This document shows, piece by piece, positions 7,102-15,236 of a stretch of 22,486 nucleotides of DNA. The stretch's first letter is position 1. Each line of letters opens with the position of its first letter. The translations under genes were made by a program, and so were the position numbers. Source of the DNA: DATJJW01 sp035491935 (GTDB lineage Bacteria > Pseudomonadota > Alphaproteobacteria > ATCC43930 > CGMCC-115725); NCBI GenBank assembly GCA_035491935.1, contig DATJJW010000248.1:1-22486 (forward strand). The letters are read 5' to 3'. The notes beneath the pieces were generated by a model. It ran no database searches and was not told where the DNA came from. It saw nothing but the letters and a program-made list of their open reading frames with translations.

Positions 7102-9423
7102 ATGCTGGATGCCGCCGAATCCGGCAAATCCGCCCTGCTCATCGCCCCCACAGGCGGCGGCAAGACGTTGGCGGGCTTCCTGCCCAGCCTGATCGAACTG
7201 GCGGCCGATTCCGCCCCACGCCTCCACACCCTCTACGTCTCGCCGCTGAAGGCGCTCGCCACCGATATCGAGCGCAATCTGAAGACGCCGGTCGCGGAGA
7301 TGGATCTGCCGATCCGCATCGAATCCCGCACCGGCGACACCGCCACGGCCAAACGCCAGGCGCAGAAGACCGATCCGCCGCATATCCTGCTGACGACGCC
7401 CGAATCCCTGGCTTTGCTGCTTTCCTATGAGGAAGCGCCCAAGATCTTCGGGGGCTTGAGCCGCATCATCGTCGACGAGTTGCATGCGCTGGCCGGCACA
7501 AAGCGTGGTGATCTGCTGGCGCTGGGCATCGCGCGGCTCAGGCGCATCGCGCCCAGGGCGACGCGGATGGGGCTGTCGGCGACCGTCGCCTGGCCGGACG
7601 ATCTGGCGCGCTTCCTGGGCGCACCGCAGGAAGTCACCCGCATACAGGGGGCGCCGGCGCCCGATCCCGAGATCGACATCCTGCAGACCCGCGAGTACCT
7701 GCCCTGGGCCGGGCATATGGGCATGCATGCCCTGCCCGAGATCTACGAGACGATCAAGGCGCATAAGACCACGCTGGTCTTCGTCAACACCCGGGCGCAA
7801 GCCGAGCTTGCTTTCCAGGGCTTGTGGCATTTGAACGAGGACAGCCTGCCGATCGCGCTTCATCACGGCAGCCTGGCGCTGGAACAGCGCCAGCGGGTCG
7901 AGGCGGCGATGGCGGCGGATAGCTTGCGCGCCGTGGTCGCGACATCCTCGCTCGATCTCGGCATCGACTGGGCCGCGGTCGACTTGGTGGTGCAGTTGGG
8001 CGCGCCCAAGGGTGTTGCCCGCCTGATGCAGCGCATCGGCCGCGCCAATCACCGCTTCGATACGCCGTCCAAGGCGCTGCTGGTGCCGACCAACCGCTTC
8101 GAGGTGCTGGAGTGCCGGGCGGCACGCAATGCGGTGGCGGCCCACGACCTGGACGGCGAAAGGCCACGCCCCGGCGGGCTCGACGTGCTGGCCCAGCACA
8201 TCATGGGCATGGCCTGCTCCGAGCCGCTGGAAGCTCAAGCGCTTTATGATGAGGTGCGCCAGGCCCAGCCATATGCAAACCTCGCGCGCCAGGATTTCGA
8301 CGACCTGCTGGGCTTCGTCGAGAATGGCGGCTACGCACTCAAAAGCTATGAGCGCTGGCACAAGCTGTTCCGCGACAGTTTGGGCCGCTATCAGGTGACG
8401 ACGCAGGATGCGGTCCGCCGCTATCGCATGAATATCGGCACCATCGTCGAGGCGGTGACCCTGAAGGTCCGGCTGGCCGGCGGCCCGGTCTTGGGCGAGG
8501 TCGAGGAATATTTCGCCCAGATGCTGCGGCCGGGTGACACGTTCCTGTTCGCGGGCGAGTTGCTGCGCTTCATGGAGATCCGCCAGATGACGGTGATGGC
8601 GATGCGCGCGAAGGGCGGTGGCGAGCCGATGATCCCGGCCTATGAGGGCGGCCGGCTGCCGCTCTCCACATATCTCGCCGACGGGGTACGCGGGCTGCTC
8701 GCCGATCCGGCGCATTGGGTGACGCTGCCCGACGATGTTCGCGAATGGCTGGAGCATCAGCGCGACAGCTCGGTGCTGCCCAAGCCCGACGGGCTTCTGG
8801 TCGAGACCTTCCCGCGCGGCGGCAAATGGTTTCTGACAGCCTATTGCTTCGAGGGGCGCAACGCGCATCAGACGCTGGGCATGCTGCTGACCAAGCGCAT
8901 GGAGCGTTTCGGACACCGGCCCCTGGGCTTCGTCGCCAGCGATTACCTGCTGGCTGTCTGGTCGGTGAACGAGCCGGAGGACATCCCGACCCTGTTCGAC
9001 CAGGACATGTTAGGCGACGATCTGGAGGCGTGGATGGCCGAATCCTCGATGCTCCGCCGCACCTTCCGCAACGTCGCCATCATCGCCGGTCTGATCGAAC
9101 GTACGCAGCCGGGGCTGCGCAAGACCGGCAAGCAGGTGACCTTCAACGCCGATCTCATCTACGACGTGCTGCGCCGGCACCAGCCGGACCACATCCTGCT
9201 GCGCGCGACCCGTGCCGATGCCGCAGGCGGCTTGACGGACGTGAAGCGCCTGGCCGATATGCTGACACGCGTCTCGGGCCATATCGAGCACCGGCGCCTC
9301 GACCGCATCTCGCCGCTCGCCATCCCAGCCCTGCTCGAAATCGGCCGCGAGATTGTCCATGGCAATGAGGACGATCTGCTGATCGACGCCGAGGAGCTGA
9401 TCCGCGAGGCCGGGTTCAGCTAG
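7102..9423 (+). CDS. Ligase-associated Lhr-like DEXH-box DNA helicase
   Basis: This is a superfamily 2 helicase of at least 773 residues. Counted from the ATG at 7102, the visible motifs are Walker A APTGGGKT (15-22), DELH (125-128), GLSATV, VFVNTRAQAE, the TSSLDLGIDW segment and QRIGRANHR. A long C-terminal Lhr-type region follows. This is the 'ligase-associated' DEXH helicase family linked to DNA repair, and the next gene, PdeM, is its usual partner. The start is doubtful. The frame is open from 7009, and residues encoded at 7039-7101 (PPRFRDWFRRRGWQPHRHQL, then E) look like the conserved N-terminus with its Q-motif glutamine. No ATG, GTG or TTG lies in frame between the TGA at 7006 and 7102; only ATA (7012) and CTG (7096) are available. 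Confidence 0.92.
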   Translation: MLDAAESGKSALLIAPTGGGKTLAGFLPSLIELAADSAPRLHTLYVSPLKALATDIERNLKTPVAEMDLPIRIESRTGDTATAKRQAQKTDPPHILLTTPESLALLLSYEEAPKIFGGLSRIIVDELHALAGTKRGDLLALGIARLRRIAPRATRMGLSATVAWPDDLARFLGAPQEVTRIQGAPAPDPEIDILQTREYLPWAGHMGMHALPEIYETIKAHKTTLVFVNTRAQAELAFQGLWHLNEDSLPIALHHGSLALEQRQRVEAAMAADSLRAVVATSSLDLGIDWAAVDLVVQLGAPKGVARLMQRIGRANHRFDTPSKALLVPTNRFEVLECRAARNAVAAHDLDGERPRPGGLDVLAQHIMGMACSEPLEAQALYDEVRQAQPYANLARQDFDDLLGFVENGGYALKSYERWHKLFRDSLGRYQVTTQDAVRRYRMNIGTIVEAVTLKVRLAGGPVLGEVEEYFAQMLRPGDTFLFAGELLRFMEIRQMTVMAMRAKGGGEPMIPAYEGGRLPLSTYLADGVRGLLADPAHWVTLPDDVREWLEHQRDSSVLPKPDGLLVETFPRGGKWFLTAYCFEGRNAHQTLGMLLTKRMERFGHRPLGFVASDYLLAVWSVNEPEDIPTLFDQDMLGDDLEAWMAESSMLRRTFRNVAIIAGLIERTQPGLRKTGKQVTFNADLIYDVLRRHQPDHILLRATRADAAGGLTDVKRLADMLTRVSGHIEHRRLDRISPLAIPALLEIGREIVHGNEDDLLIDAEELIREAGFS

Positions 9424-9484
9424 ATCGAGATGGCGTCGGCGCCGCAGTTGATCCGGCCGAGCCCTCTCGCTTAGAGTGCTGGCC

Positions 9485-10189
9485 ATGAACGACAAGCCGG
9501 TGATTCATCTGGGCGGCACCATCCTGGTGCCGGACCCGAGCGGTGCGCTGTGGTGGCCGGAGACGGCGACACTGATCGTCGCCGACCTGCATCTGGAAAA
9601 GGGCGCCAGCTTCGCGCGGGCCGGCAGCCTGCTGCCGCCCTATGATACGCGCACGACGCTCAATCGCCTGGCCGACCGCATCGCGGACCTCGTGCCGACT
9701 CGGATCGTGGCGTTGGGCGACAGCTTCCATCGCGCCGATTCGGCCGATTTCCTCGATGAGGCCGATGCCGAGCTGCTGGCCTCGCTGACCGCCAAGGCCG
9801 AATGGTTCTGGCTGGCGGGCAATCACGACCCCCAGCCGCCGGCATCCCGGCTTGGCGGCGCCGTCGTCACCGGAGACTGGCGCCTCGGGCCTCTGATGCT
9901 GCGCCACGAAGCCGTCATGGGTTGTGCCGACGATGCCGAGATCAGCGGCCATTACCATCCGAAAGCCCGGCTGCGCCTGCATGGTCGTTCGGCGAGCTAT
10001 CGCTGCTTCGTCGCCGATGCCCGCCGTCTGGTGCTGCCGGCCTTTGGTGCCTATGCCGGTGGGCTCGAAGTCTCGGACCTGGCGCTGCGCACGCTCTTCG
10101 GCCAAGGCTTCACCGCCTATCTCGTCGGCCGCCGCAAGGTCACGGCCGTGCCCCACCACCTGCTGTTGCCCGAGTTGTTGCCGGCGTGA
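9485..10189 (+). CDS. pdeM: Ligase-associated DNA-damage-response endonuclease PdeM
   Basis: This 234-residue calcineurin-like metallophosphoesterase has all the metal-binding motifs in order: ADLHLEKG, LGDSFHR, GNHD and SGHYHP. The length and the position directly behind an Lhr-like helicase are characteristic of PdeM, one member of a four-part repair set (helicase, ATP-dependent ligase, MBL-fold exonuclease, PdeM). The gene lies 61 bp after the helicase on the same strand and is probably co-transcribed. I chose the ATG at 9485; a GTG three codons earlier is also possible, and neither has a strong Shine-Dalgarno. The ligase and exonuclease are not within this window on either side. Confidence 0.9.
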   Translation: MNDKPVIHLGGTILVPDPSGALWWPETATLIVADLHLEKGASFARAGSLLPPYDTRTTLNRLADRIADLVPTRIVALGDSFHRADSADFLDEADAELLASLTAKAEWFWLAGNHDPQPPASRLGGAVVTGDWRLGPLMLRHEAVMGCADDAEISGHYHPKARLRLHGRSASYRCFVADARRLVLPAFGAYAGGLEVSDLALRTLFGQGFTAYLVGRRKVTAVPHHLLLPELLPA

Positions 10190-10195
10190 AGCCGG

Positions 10196-10474
10196 TCAAC
10201 TACTGGTCAGGCGGCGCTGCAACGACAGCAGGAGCGCCCGGGCCATGTCGTCGCTCATGGCAAGGGCAATGGTCGCCTCCCCCATCCAACTCGGTCGATT
10301 CCTGGCGGCGACCGCCGAACGGCCTTCCTCATTCTCACCCCTAGGAGGATCGGCACGCATGGTCGCCTTGAGGATCACCCCGCCGCCGACTTCCTCCTCG
10401 ACACTCCAGCTGAGCACCGGCTGCTCGATGAAATCGAGATAATCACCGCCTTCAAGCCTATAGTCAGGTCGCAT
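10196..10474 (-). CDS. Small protein of unknown function
   Basis: I do not recognise this 92-residue protein. It is probably real. The ATG at 10474 is preceded by GGGGGAG about five bases away, the composition is globular with no membrane segment, and it ends just seven bases from the PdeM stop in a convergent arrangement. It opens MRPDYRLEGGDYLDFIEQPV, has a beta-rich middle (SWSVEEEVGGGVILKATM) and ends with an amphipathic helix (DDMARALLLSLQRRL). A GTG one codon earlier could also start it. It stands alone between PdeM and the polysaccharide operon, so context gives no function. An overlapping plus-strand frame (9924-10442) has no ribosome site of its own and is the less likely reading. 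Confidence 0.6.
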   Translation of the reverse strand: MRPDYRLEGGDYLDFIEQPVLSWSVEEEVGGGVILKATMRADPPRGENEEGRSAVAARNRPSWMGEATIALAMSDDMARALLLSLQRRLTSS

Positions 10475-10587
10475 CACGCTCCCCCTGCTGTCAGAAGCCC
10501 GATAGTTGTTTCGCCGACTCTAATCGCTTAGGCGGCGCGGTGCTATCGTCCTACTTACGTCCAATCGCGCTGTCCGACGTCGGGAGC

Positions 10588-12351
10588 TTAAGCCGACAAG
10601 GTCTGGAACACGTCTCCCTGGGGCTTCAGGCGCTGGATATGCGCGCGATGCCAGAGCGCGTAGTAGAGCAGAGTCCAGGCAGCGAAGGTCTCGTGCTTGC
10701 TGTCCATGCGCGCGAACAGCTTCTCGACCGAACCGGGCGGACAAATCTCGGCAACCCCGGCCTGGCGCGCGACGATGGGGCCGAGCAAGCTGCCACGCCG
10801 GCGCAACCATTCGCCGACAGGCACGGTAAAGCCCTTCTTACGGGCCAGGGCCTCCAGGGCAGGCACCTTCTCCTGCACCCAACGGCGCAGCAGCCATTTG
10901 CCCAGGCGGTCGTGGATTTTCATGTCGTCGGGCAGACGGAAGGCGATCTCGGCCACCTTGGGATCGAGGAATGGCGTACGGCCCTCGACGCCATGGGCCA
11001 TCAGGCAGCGGTCGAGCTTGGTCAGCAGATCGTTGGGCAGCCAATCGGCGCAATCGGTCGCCTGTGCCACCTGCAGCCGCGTCCGCCCACGGCCGCTGGC
11101 CTGGATCTCGGCCGCGATAATGCCGTCGCGCCAGCCTGAGGTATCGATGCCAAGCAGCTTCAGCCCATCGAAATTGCCGCGGGCGCGCAACAGCTTGCCG
11201 CCGGCCCACCAGGGCCGCATCACCGCGCGGTAACGGCCATAGCCGCCGAACAGCTCGTCGCCGCCTTCGCCGCTCAACACCACCTTGATGCCGTGCTCGC
11301 GCGCGACGCGGGCCAGCTTGTATGTCGGCAGGATGGCATAGTCCGCGACCGGATCGTCGACCGCCTGCGCCACCTCCGGCAGCAGATTCCAGAAATCGCC
11401 CTCGCGGAATTCGACCTCGATATGCTTGGCGCCGAAGGCTTGGGCCACGACCGAGGCCGCCTGACGCTCATCCGGCGAGGACGTATTGGGAAAGCCCACG
11501 GTAAAGGCGGTAACCGGCCGGTCGTTCAATTCCGCCATCAGCGCCAGCACGGCGGAGGAATCGATGCCGCCCGACAAGAACATGCCGTAGGGCACGTCCG
11601 AACGTTGATGCACCTTGACCGAATCGGTCAGTGCCTCCTCGATCATGTCGAGGGCTTCGGGACCACCGATATTGATCGGGCTGCCGGCCGGCAGCGCCTC
11701 CTGACGGCGCCGCTCCACGATGCGGCCTTCGGCCACCACCAGGCATTCGCCGGGCAGCACACGCTTGATGCCGGCGAAGATCGTATCGCGCCCCGTGGTG
11801 AATTGCAGCTGCAGCAGCTCGTTGCGCGGCACGACCGCCACCTCCGGCGCCGCCAGCCCGGCCGCGACCAGTGCCGATGGCTCGGAAGCAAAGGCAAAAC
11901 CCTTCGGCCCTTCGGCGTAATAGAGCGGCTTGATACCGAACGGGTCGCGCGCCAGCACCAGATGCCCGGCATGTGGGTCGTGGATGGCGAAGGCGTACAT
12001 GCCGCGCAAGTAGCGCGTGAAGTCGAGCCCATGGCGCCGGTAGAGATGCAGCGGCGGCTCGCAATCGGAATTGGTCGAGAACTGGGTTGCGGTCATCACC
12101 GCGCGCAGCTCGATGTAATTGTAGATCTCGCCATTGCCGACGAGCGCCGCGCCACCCGGCTCGTAGAGCGGATGGTCGCCGCTTTCGAGATCGATGATGG
12201 CGAGCCGCGTCTGCACCAGCGCCAGCCCGCCCGAGCGGTAATGGCCGATGCTGTCGGGACCGCGATGGGCCAGCGCCTCGGCCAAGCGGTCGACGGCCTC
12301 CGTCGCGGGCGGCGAGCCATCCAGGCTCATGATGCCGGCGATGCCGCACAT
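10588..12351 (-). CDS. AsnB-type glutamine-hydrolysing asparagine synthase / amidotransferase
   Basis: This 587-residue enzyme has an N-terminal class II glutamine amidotransferase domain: catalytic Cys2 in MCGIAG, HRGPDS near residue 30 and NGEIYNY near 73. A C-terminal synthetase domain carries the ATP-pyrophosphatase loop SGGIDSS at 260-266 and SGEGGDELFGGY further on. The reaction transfers ammonia from glutamine to an activated carboxylate, classically aspartate. It is the last gene of a glycosyltransferase operon, sharing one base with the upstream stop (TGATG). AsnB-like proteins in such clusters may amidate a sugar acid of the polysaccharide instead of making free asparagine; that is inference. 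No clear terminator follows, only a 10-bp palindrome at 10574-10583. Confidence 0.9.
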   Translation of the reverse strand: MCGIAGIMSLDGSPPATEAVDRLAEALAHRGPDSIGHYRSGGLALVQTRLAIIDLESGDHPLYEPGGAALVGNGEIYNYIELRAVMTATQFSTNSDCEPPLHLYRRHGLDFTRYLRGMYAFAIHDPHAGHLVLARDPFGIKPLYYAEGPKGFAFASEPSALVAAGLAAPEVAVVPRNELLQLQFTTGRDTIFAGIKRVLPGECLVVAEGRIVERRRQEALPAGSPINIGGPEALDMIEEALTDSVKVHQRSDVPYGMFLSGGIDSSAVLALMAELNDRPVTAFTVGFPNTSSPDERQAASVVAQAFGAKHIEVEFREGDFWNLLPEVAQAVDDPVADYAILPTYKLARVAREHGIKVVLSGEGGDELFGGYGRYRAVMRPWWAGGKLLRARGNFDGLKLLGIDTSGWRDGIIAAEIQASGRGRTRLQVAQATDCADWLPNDLLTKLDRCLMAHGVEGRTPFLDPKVAEIAFRLPDDMKIHDRLGKWLLRRWVQEKVPALEALARKKGFTVPVGEWLRRRGSLLGPIVARQAGVAEICPPGSVEKLFARMDSKHETFAAWTLLYYALWHRAHIQRLKPQGDVFQTLSA

Positions 12352-13376
12352 CAGCGTGCAACCCGGTCGAAGAAGTCGCGATATGCGGCGACCACCGCGC
12401 CGCGGCCGAAGCGACGGGCGAAGGTGTCATAGCCGGCTTCCGACAATTCCAGGCGACTGGTCATGTCACTGGTCAGGTCATGGATCGCGCGGGCAAGCGA
12501 CGCCGCATCCTCCAGCGGCACCAGCAGCCCGTTGACATTGGGACGAACCAGCTCCAGCGGCCCTTGCGCCTCGGCGGCGATCACCGGCAGACCGTGGGCC
12601 CATGCCTCCAGGATGACGTTGCCCAGGGGCTCGTGGCGCGACGGGCAGACCAGTGCATCGGCCGCCGCCATCAGTGCCGGCGCATCGTCGCGCCAGCCGA
12701 GGAAGCGGATACGATTGTCGACGCCGAGGCGTTGGGCCTGGGCCTTGAGATTGGCCTCCTCCGGCCCCGCGCCCGCCAGCCACAGCCAGGCGCGCGGCGC
12801 CAGGGCCATCGCCTCGATCAGCACGTCGAAGCCCTTGTTCGGATGCAGCCGGCCGAGCGCCAGCAGCAAAGGCGCGTCGTCGGGCGTCTCGAGGGATTCG
12901 CGGTCGACCGGCTCGGCCGGGGTATCGTCGACGAAATTAGGCAGATAATGCACGCGGGCCTTCGGCCAGCCATTGACCGTCAGATGCCGCACGATGTCCT
13001 GGGTGTTGCCGATCAAATGATTGCAGCGCCGATAATATTTGAGGTCGTAATAGCCGCCCAGCCGGGCGACATGGACATAGGATCCCTTCGGCATCACCTT
13101 GGTCGCACGGCTCATCCAGGTCAACACCACCTTCGGCTCCCACTCGCGCAGGATACGCCGAAGCCCGGGTCTGGTCCGCCAGTCGAAGAAGCCGCCGAAG
13201 CGGAACTCGGCAACCTCGCAGCCGCCTTCACGCAAGGTCTGACCACGCGCCGGATCGGTGCGGATCGCCAGTTTCTGCTCCTGCCCTGCCTCCTGAAGCG
13301 CCAAGGCCAGACGGGTGAAGAACGCCTCGGCCCCGCCATGGACCGCACCGGCCATCGCCTGGAATAGCCGGGTCAT
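12351..13376 (-). CDS. Glycosyltransferase family 4 (GT-B fold)
   Basis: This 341-residue GT4 enzyme has an N-terminal acceptor domain beginning MTRLFQAMAGAVHGGAEAFF, with the Gly-Gly-Ala-Glu acceptor-site motif, and a C-terminal donor domain with LLALGRLHPNKGFDVLIEA and the EX7E motif (Glu249 and Glu257, in HEPLGNVILEAW). It should transfer a sugar from a nucleotide donor at the cytoplasmic face of the inner membrane; the sugars cannot be read from sequence. I chose the ATG at 13376, where the domain begins, with AGGCGG just upstream. The open frame above this point is the antisense or out-of-frame part of the neighbouring gene. Its TGA shares a base with the AsnB ATG, so they are coupled. 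Confidence 0.9.
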   Translation of the reverse strand: MTRLFQAMAGAVHGGAEAFFTRLALALQEAGQEQKLAIRTDPARGQTLREGGCEVAEFRFGGFFDWRTRPGLRRILREWEPKVVLTWMSRATKVMPKGSYVHVARLGGYYDLKYYRRCNHLIGNTQDIVRHLTVNGWPKARVHYLPNFVDDTPAEPVDRESLETPDDAPLLLALGRLHPNKGFDVLIEAMALAPRAWLWLAGAGPEEANLKAQAQRLGVDNRIRFLGWRDDAPALMAAADALVCPSRHEPLGNVILEAWAHGLPVIAAEAQGPLELVRPNVNGLLVPLEDAASLARAIHDLTSDMTSRLELSEAGYDTFARRFGRGAVVAAYRDFFDRVAR

Positions 13377-13398
13377 GGCCGCCTGCCCATGAATGATT

Positions 13399-14418
13399 TC
13401 ATGGAAGCAGCGCCTCCCATGCCGGCACGACTGCCCCCCAGGACAGGCTGTGGCGCCGCGCGAGACAGGCCTCGTGCTGCTGCCGCCACAGCGAATCGTC
13501 CTTGAGCAGCGCGACCGCCCGTTCGGCGAATTGCTGCCGATCGTCCGGCGGGATGACAAAGCCGGTCTCGCCATCGACGATACGCTCGGGCAATGAGGCG
13601 ATGCCGGCAACGATGCCAGGAATGCCGGCTGCCTGGGTCTCCGCGGCGGCGAGGCAGAAGGTCTCGCCCGTGTCGCCGCCATGCAGGAACAGCCGGATAT
13701 CGGCATAGGCCTCCGCCAGCGCATGTTTCGAGACCGGCGGATGCAGCACCACGCCCTTGTCGGCCAGGCCCTTGGCCTGGGAGAGCACGGCCGCCGCCTG
13801 CCATTCCTTGGAATCGAGTCCGCCGTGATACGTCGCCAGGCTGGAATAGATGTGCAGCTCCGCCCTCGGCACATGCGGCTGGATGTGGCGGGCCCACAGC
13901 TCCAGCAGCCAGTCGAGCCGGCGCAGCGGATTGGAAACGAAGACGGCACGGGGCGGCGGCGGCTCACGGGGCGGCACATCCAGGAAGGCCGCATCGACGC
14001 CCAGCGGGATGATCGCACGGCTGCCCGGCATCCAGCGCGGCACGGTACCGGCGTGGGACAGGCCCGCGGTGACGATCACCGGCTTGCGCCGCCAGATACG
14101 CCGGATATAGCGCCATTTCTTGATGTACGAGGCCGGATTGTGCAGCCAGAACGCCGTGCGCCGCGCCAAGCCCATGCGGTCGAGCACCGCCGTGCCGCGA
14201 TTGGCGATGTAGAGGTCGCAGCTCTGCGGCCAGGTCGAATCGAAGGGCGCCCAGCGCACCTCGCCCACTGTGGCGGCGGTGCCGGTGCGGGTGAAGGCAT
14301 GGACGATGTGGCCGCGTTCGGCCAACGCGTCGGCCAGACCGATGAAGGCGCTCTCGGCCCCGCCAAGCGGCCCGGCGCGCAAGCTGTAACCGTCGAAGAC
14401 GACGCCGTCATCGGCCAT
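13399..14418 (-). CDS. Glycosyltransferase family 4 (GT-B fold), second copy
   Basis: This 339-residue GT4 enzyme begins MADDGVVFDGYSLRAGPLGG, with the GGAES acceptor-site motif near residue 20. It has a donor domain with AVFVSNPLRRLDWLLELW and a degenerate EX7E region (Glu252 and Glu260, in GETFCLAAAETQ). It is clearly divergent from the neighbouring GT4 gene, so it is not a recent duplicate. The ATG at 14418 lies 35 bp after the GT2 stop; the frame stays open above it, but that part overlaps the GT2 gene and is not conserved in type. It ends 22 bp before the next GT4 start. The role is inferred as extension of LPS core or capsule oligosaccharide. Confidence 0.88.
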   Translation of the reverse strand: MADDGVVFDGYSLRAGPLGGAESAFIGLADALAERGHIVHAFTRTGTAATVGEVRWAPFDSTWPQSCDLYIANRGTAVLDRMGLARRTAFWLHNPASYIKKWRYIRRIWRRKPVIVTAGLSHAGTVPRWMPGSRAIIPLGVDAAFLDVPPREPPPPRAVFVSNPLRRLDWLLELWARHIQPHVPRAELHIYSSLATYHGGLDSKEWQAAAVLSQAKGLADKGVVLHPPVSKHALAEAYADIRLFLHGGDTGETFCLAAAETQAAGIPGIVAGIASLPERIVDGETGFVIPPDDRQQFAERAVALLKDDSLWRQQHEACLARRHSLSWGAVVPAWEALLP

Positions 14419-14453
14419 GACGATCGTCGAGGTTCTGGGGGTGGAGGTCCGTA

Positions 14454-15236
14454 TCACGGCTCCAGCCTCGCCTTGAGATATGACAGGATCGGGTAGAGCC
14501 CGGCGCAGAGCGCGATCAGGAAGCCATAGGGTCCCTCTCGATAGCCCTTGCGGCTGACATAGCATTTGTAGAAGCGCGAGAAGATGCGGCGGATATTGTG
14601 GCCATATTGGCCGATATCGCCGGAATCGCGCAAATCCGCGGCATTGGCACTGGTATAGCGGTCGAGGCGGCGCAGCATGTCCGAGATGTTGCGATCGACC
14701 AGATGGTCCAGTCGGCTCGCCAAGGGCGGCCCCTTCTCGCCGGTGAAGCTCAGCTTCGGGTGCACGCGCTGGGGGCCCCATACCTTGGCGCCCTTGCGGA
14801 ACAGCCCTGGATAGGCCGATTTGCCGAAGCTCGCGCCCCAGCCCCAGCGCACCAGCCGGTCGCCGACATAATTGTCGACCGGGATGTCGTGGCGCGCGAA
14901 GCTGGACGTCGCCACCAGCCGGCCGATCTCCAGCGCCAGCGCCTCCGGCACGCGCTCATCGGCATCGACCTCCAGGATCCAGGGGCCGGAACAAGCCTCG
15001 ATACCGGTGTTGCGTCTGGCGCCCTCGCGCTCCCAGCCGCCCTCGACGAGCTTGGCGCCATAACGCAGCGCAATTTCCTTCGAGCCGTCGGTACAGCGGT
15101 CGAGCACCACGACCAGCTCGGAGGCGAAACCCAACCGATCCAGGCAATCGGCCAGCTGGGCTTCCTCGTCATGGACGACGACCAGTGCCGTCAGCCCGGG
15201 CACCTTGAAGGCGGGCGTTCCGGTCATGGTCCCCAT
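14454..15236 (-). CDS. Glycosyltransferase family 2 (WaaE/KdtX-like, LPS core)
   Basis: This 260-residue GT-A enzyme has an N-terminal nucleotide-binding strand LTALVVVHDEEAQLADCL, VVVLDRCTDGS near 44-52, the metal-binding DAD at 91-93 (ILEVDADERVP), and the YPGLFRKG and RVHPK segments. A C-terminal hydrophobic stretch (YGFLIALCAGLYPILSYL) probably anchors it to the membrane. The layout resembles WaaE/KdtX, beta-1,4-glucosyltransferases acting on the LPS inner core. The start is ambiguous between GTG 15239, ATG 15236 and ATG 15227; I chose 15236 because it shares one base with the preceding stop (TGATG), the coupling pattern seen elsewhere in this operon. Confidence 0.88.
   Translation of the reverse strand: MGTMTGTPAFKVPGLTALVVVHDEEAQLADCLDRLGFASELVVVLDRCTDGSKEIALRYGAKLVEGGWEREGARRNTGIEACSGPWILEVDADERVPEALALEIGRLVATSSFARHDIPVDNYVGDRLVRWGWGASFGKSAYPGLFRKGAKVWGPQRVHPKLSFTGEKGPPLASRLDHLVDRNISDMLRRLDRYTSANAADLRDSGDIGQYGHNIRRIFSRFYKCYVSRKGYREGPYGFLIALCAGLYPILSYLKARLEP

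Noticed and set aside
7036..8916. A 626-codon open frame on the minus strand
   Set aside because: It is the antisense of the Lhr-like helicase. Its Gln/Arg/His-rich composition with no recognisable domain is typical of shadow frames in GC-rich DNA.
10574..10583. Palindrome CCGACGTCGG downstream of the asnB-like gene as a terminator
   Set aside because: It is only 10 bp, has no loop and no U-tract, and short GC-rich palindromes are frequent at this base composition.
11293..12432. A 379-codon open frame on the plus strand
   Set aside because: It is antisense to the asnB-like gene, with shadow-type composition.
13399..14781. Longer start for the second GT4 gene, reaching back to 14781
   Set aside because: The extra 121 codons overlap the GT2 gene and carry no glycosyltransferase sequence. 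The fold begins at the ATG at 14418.
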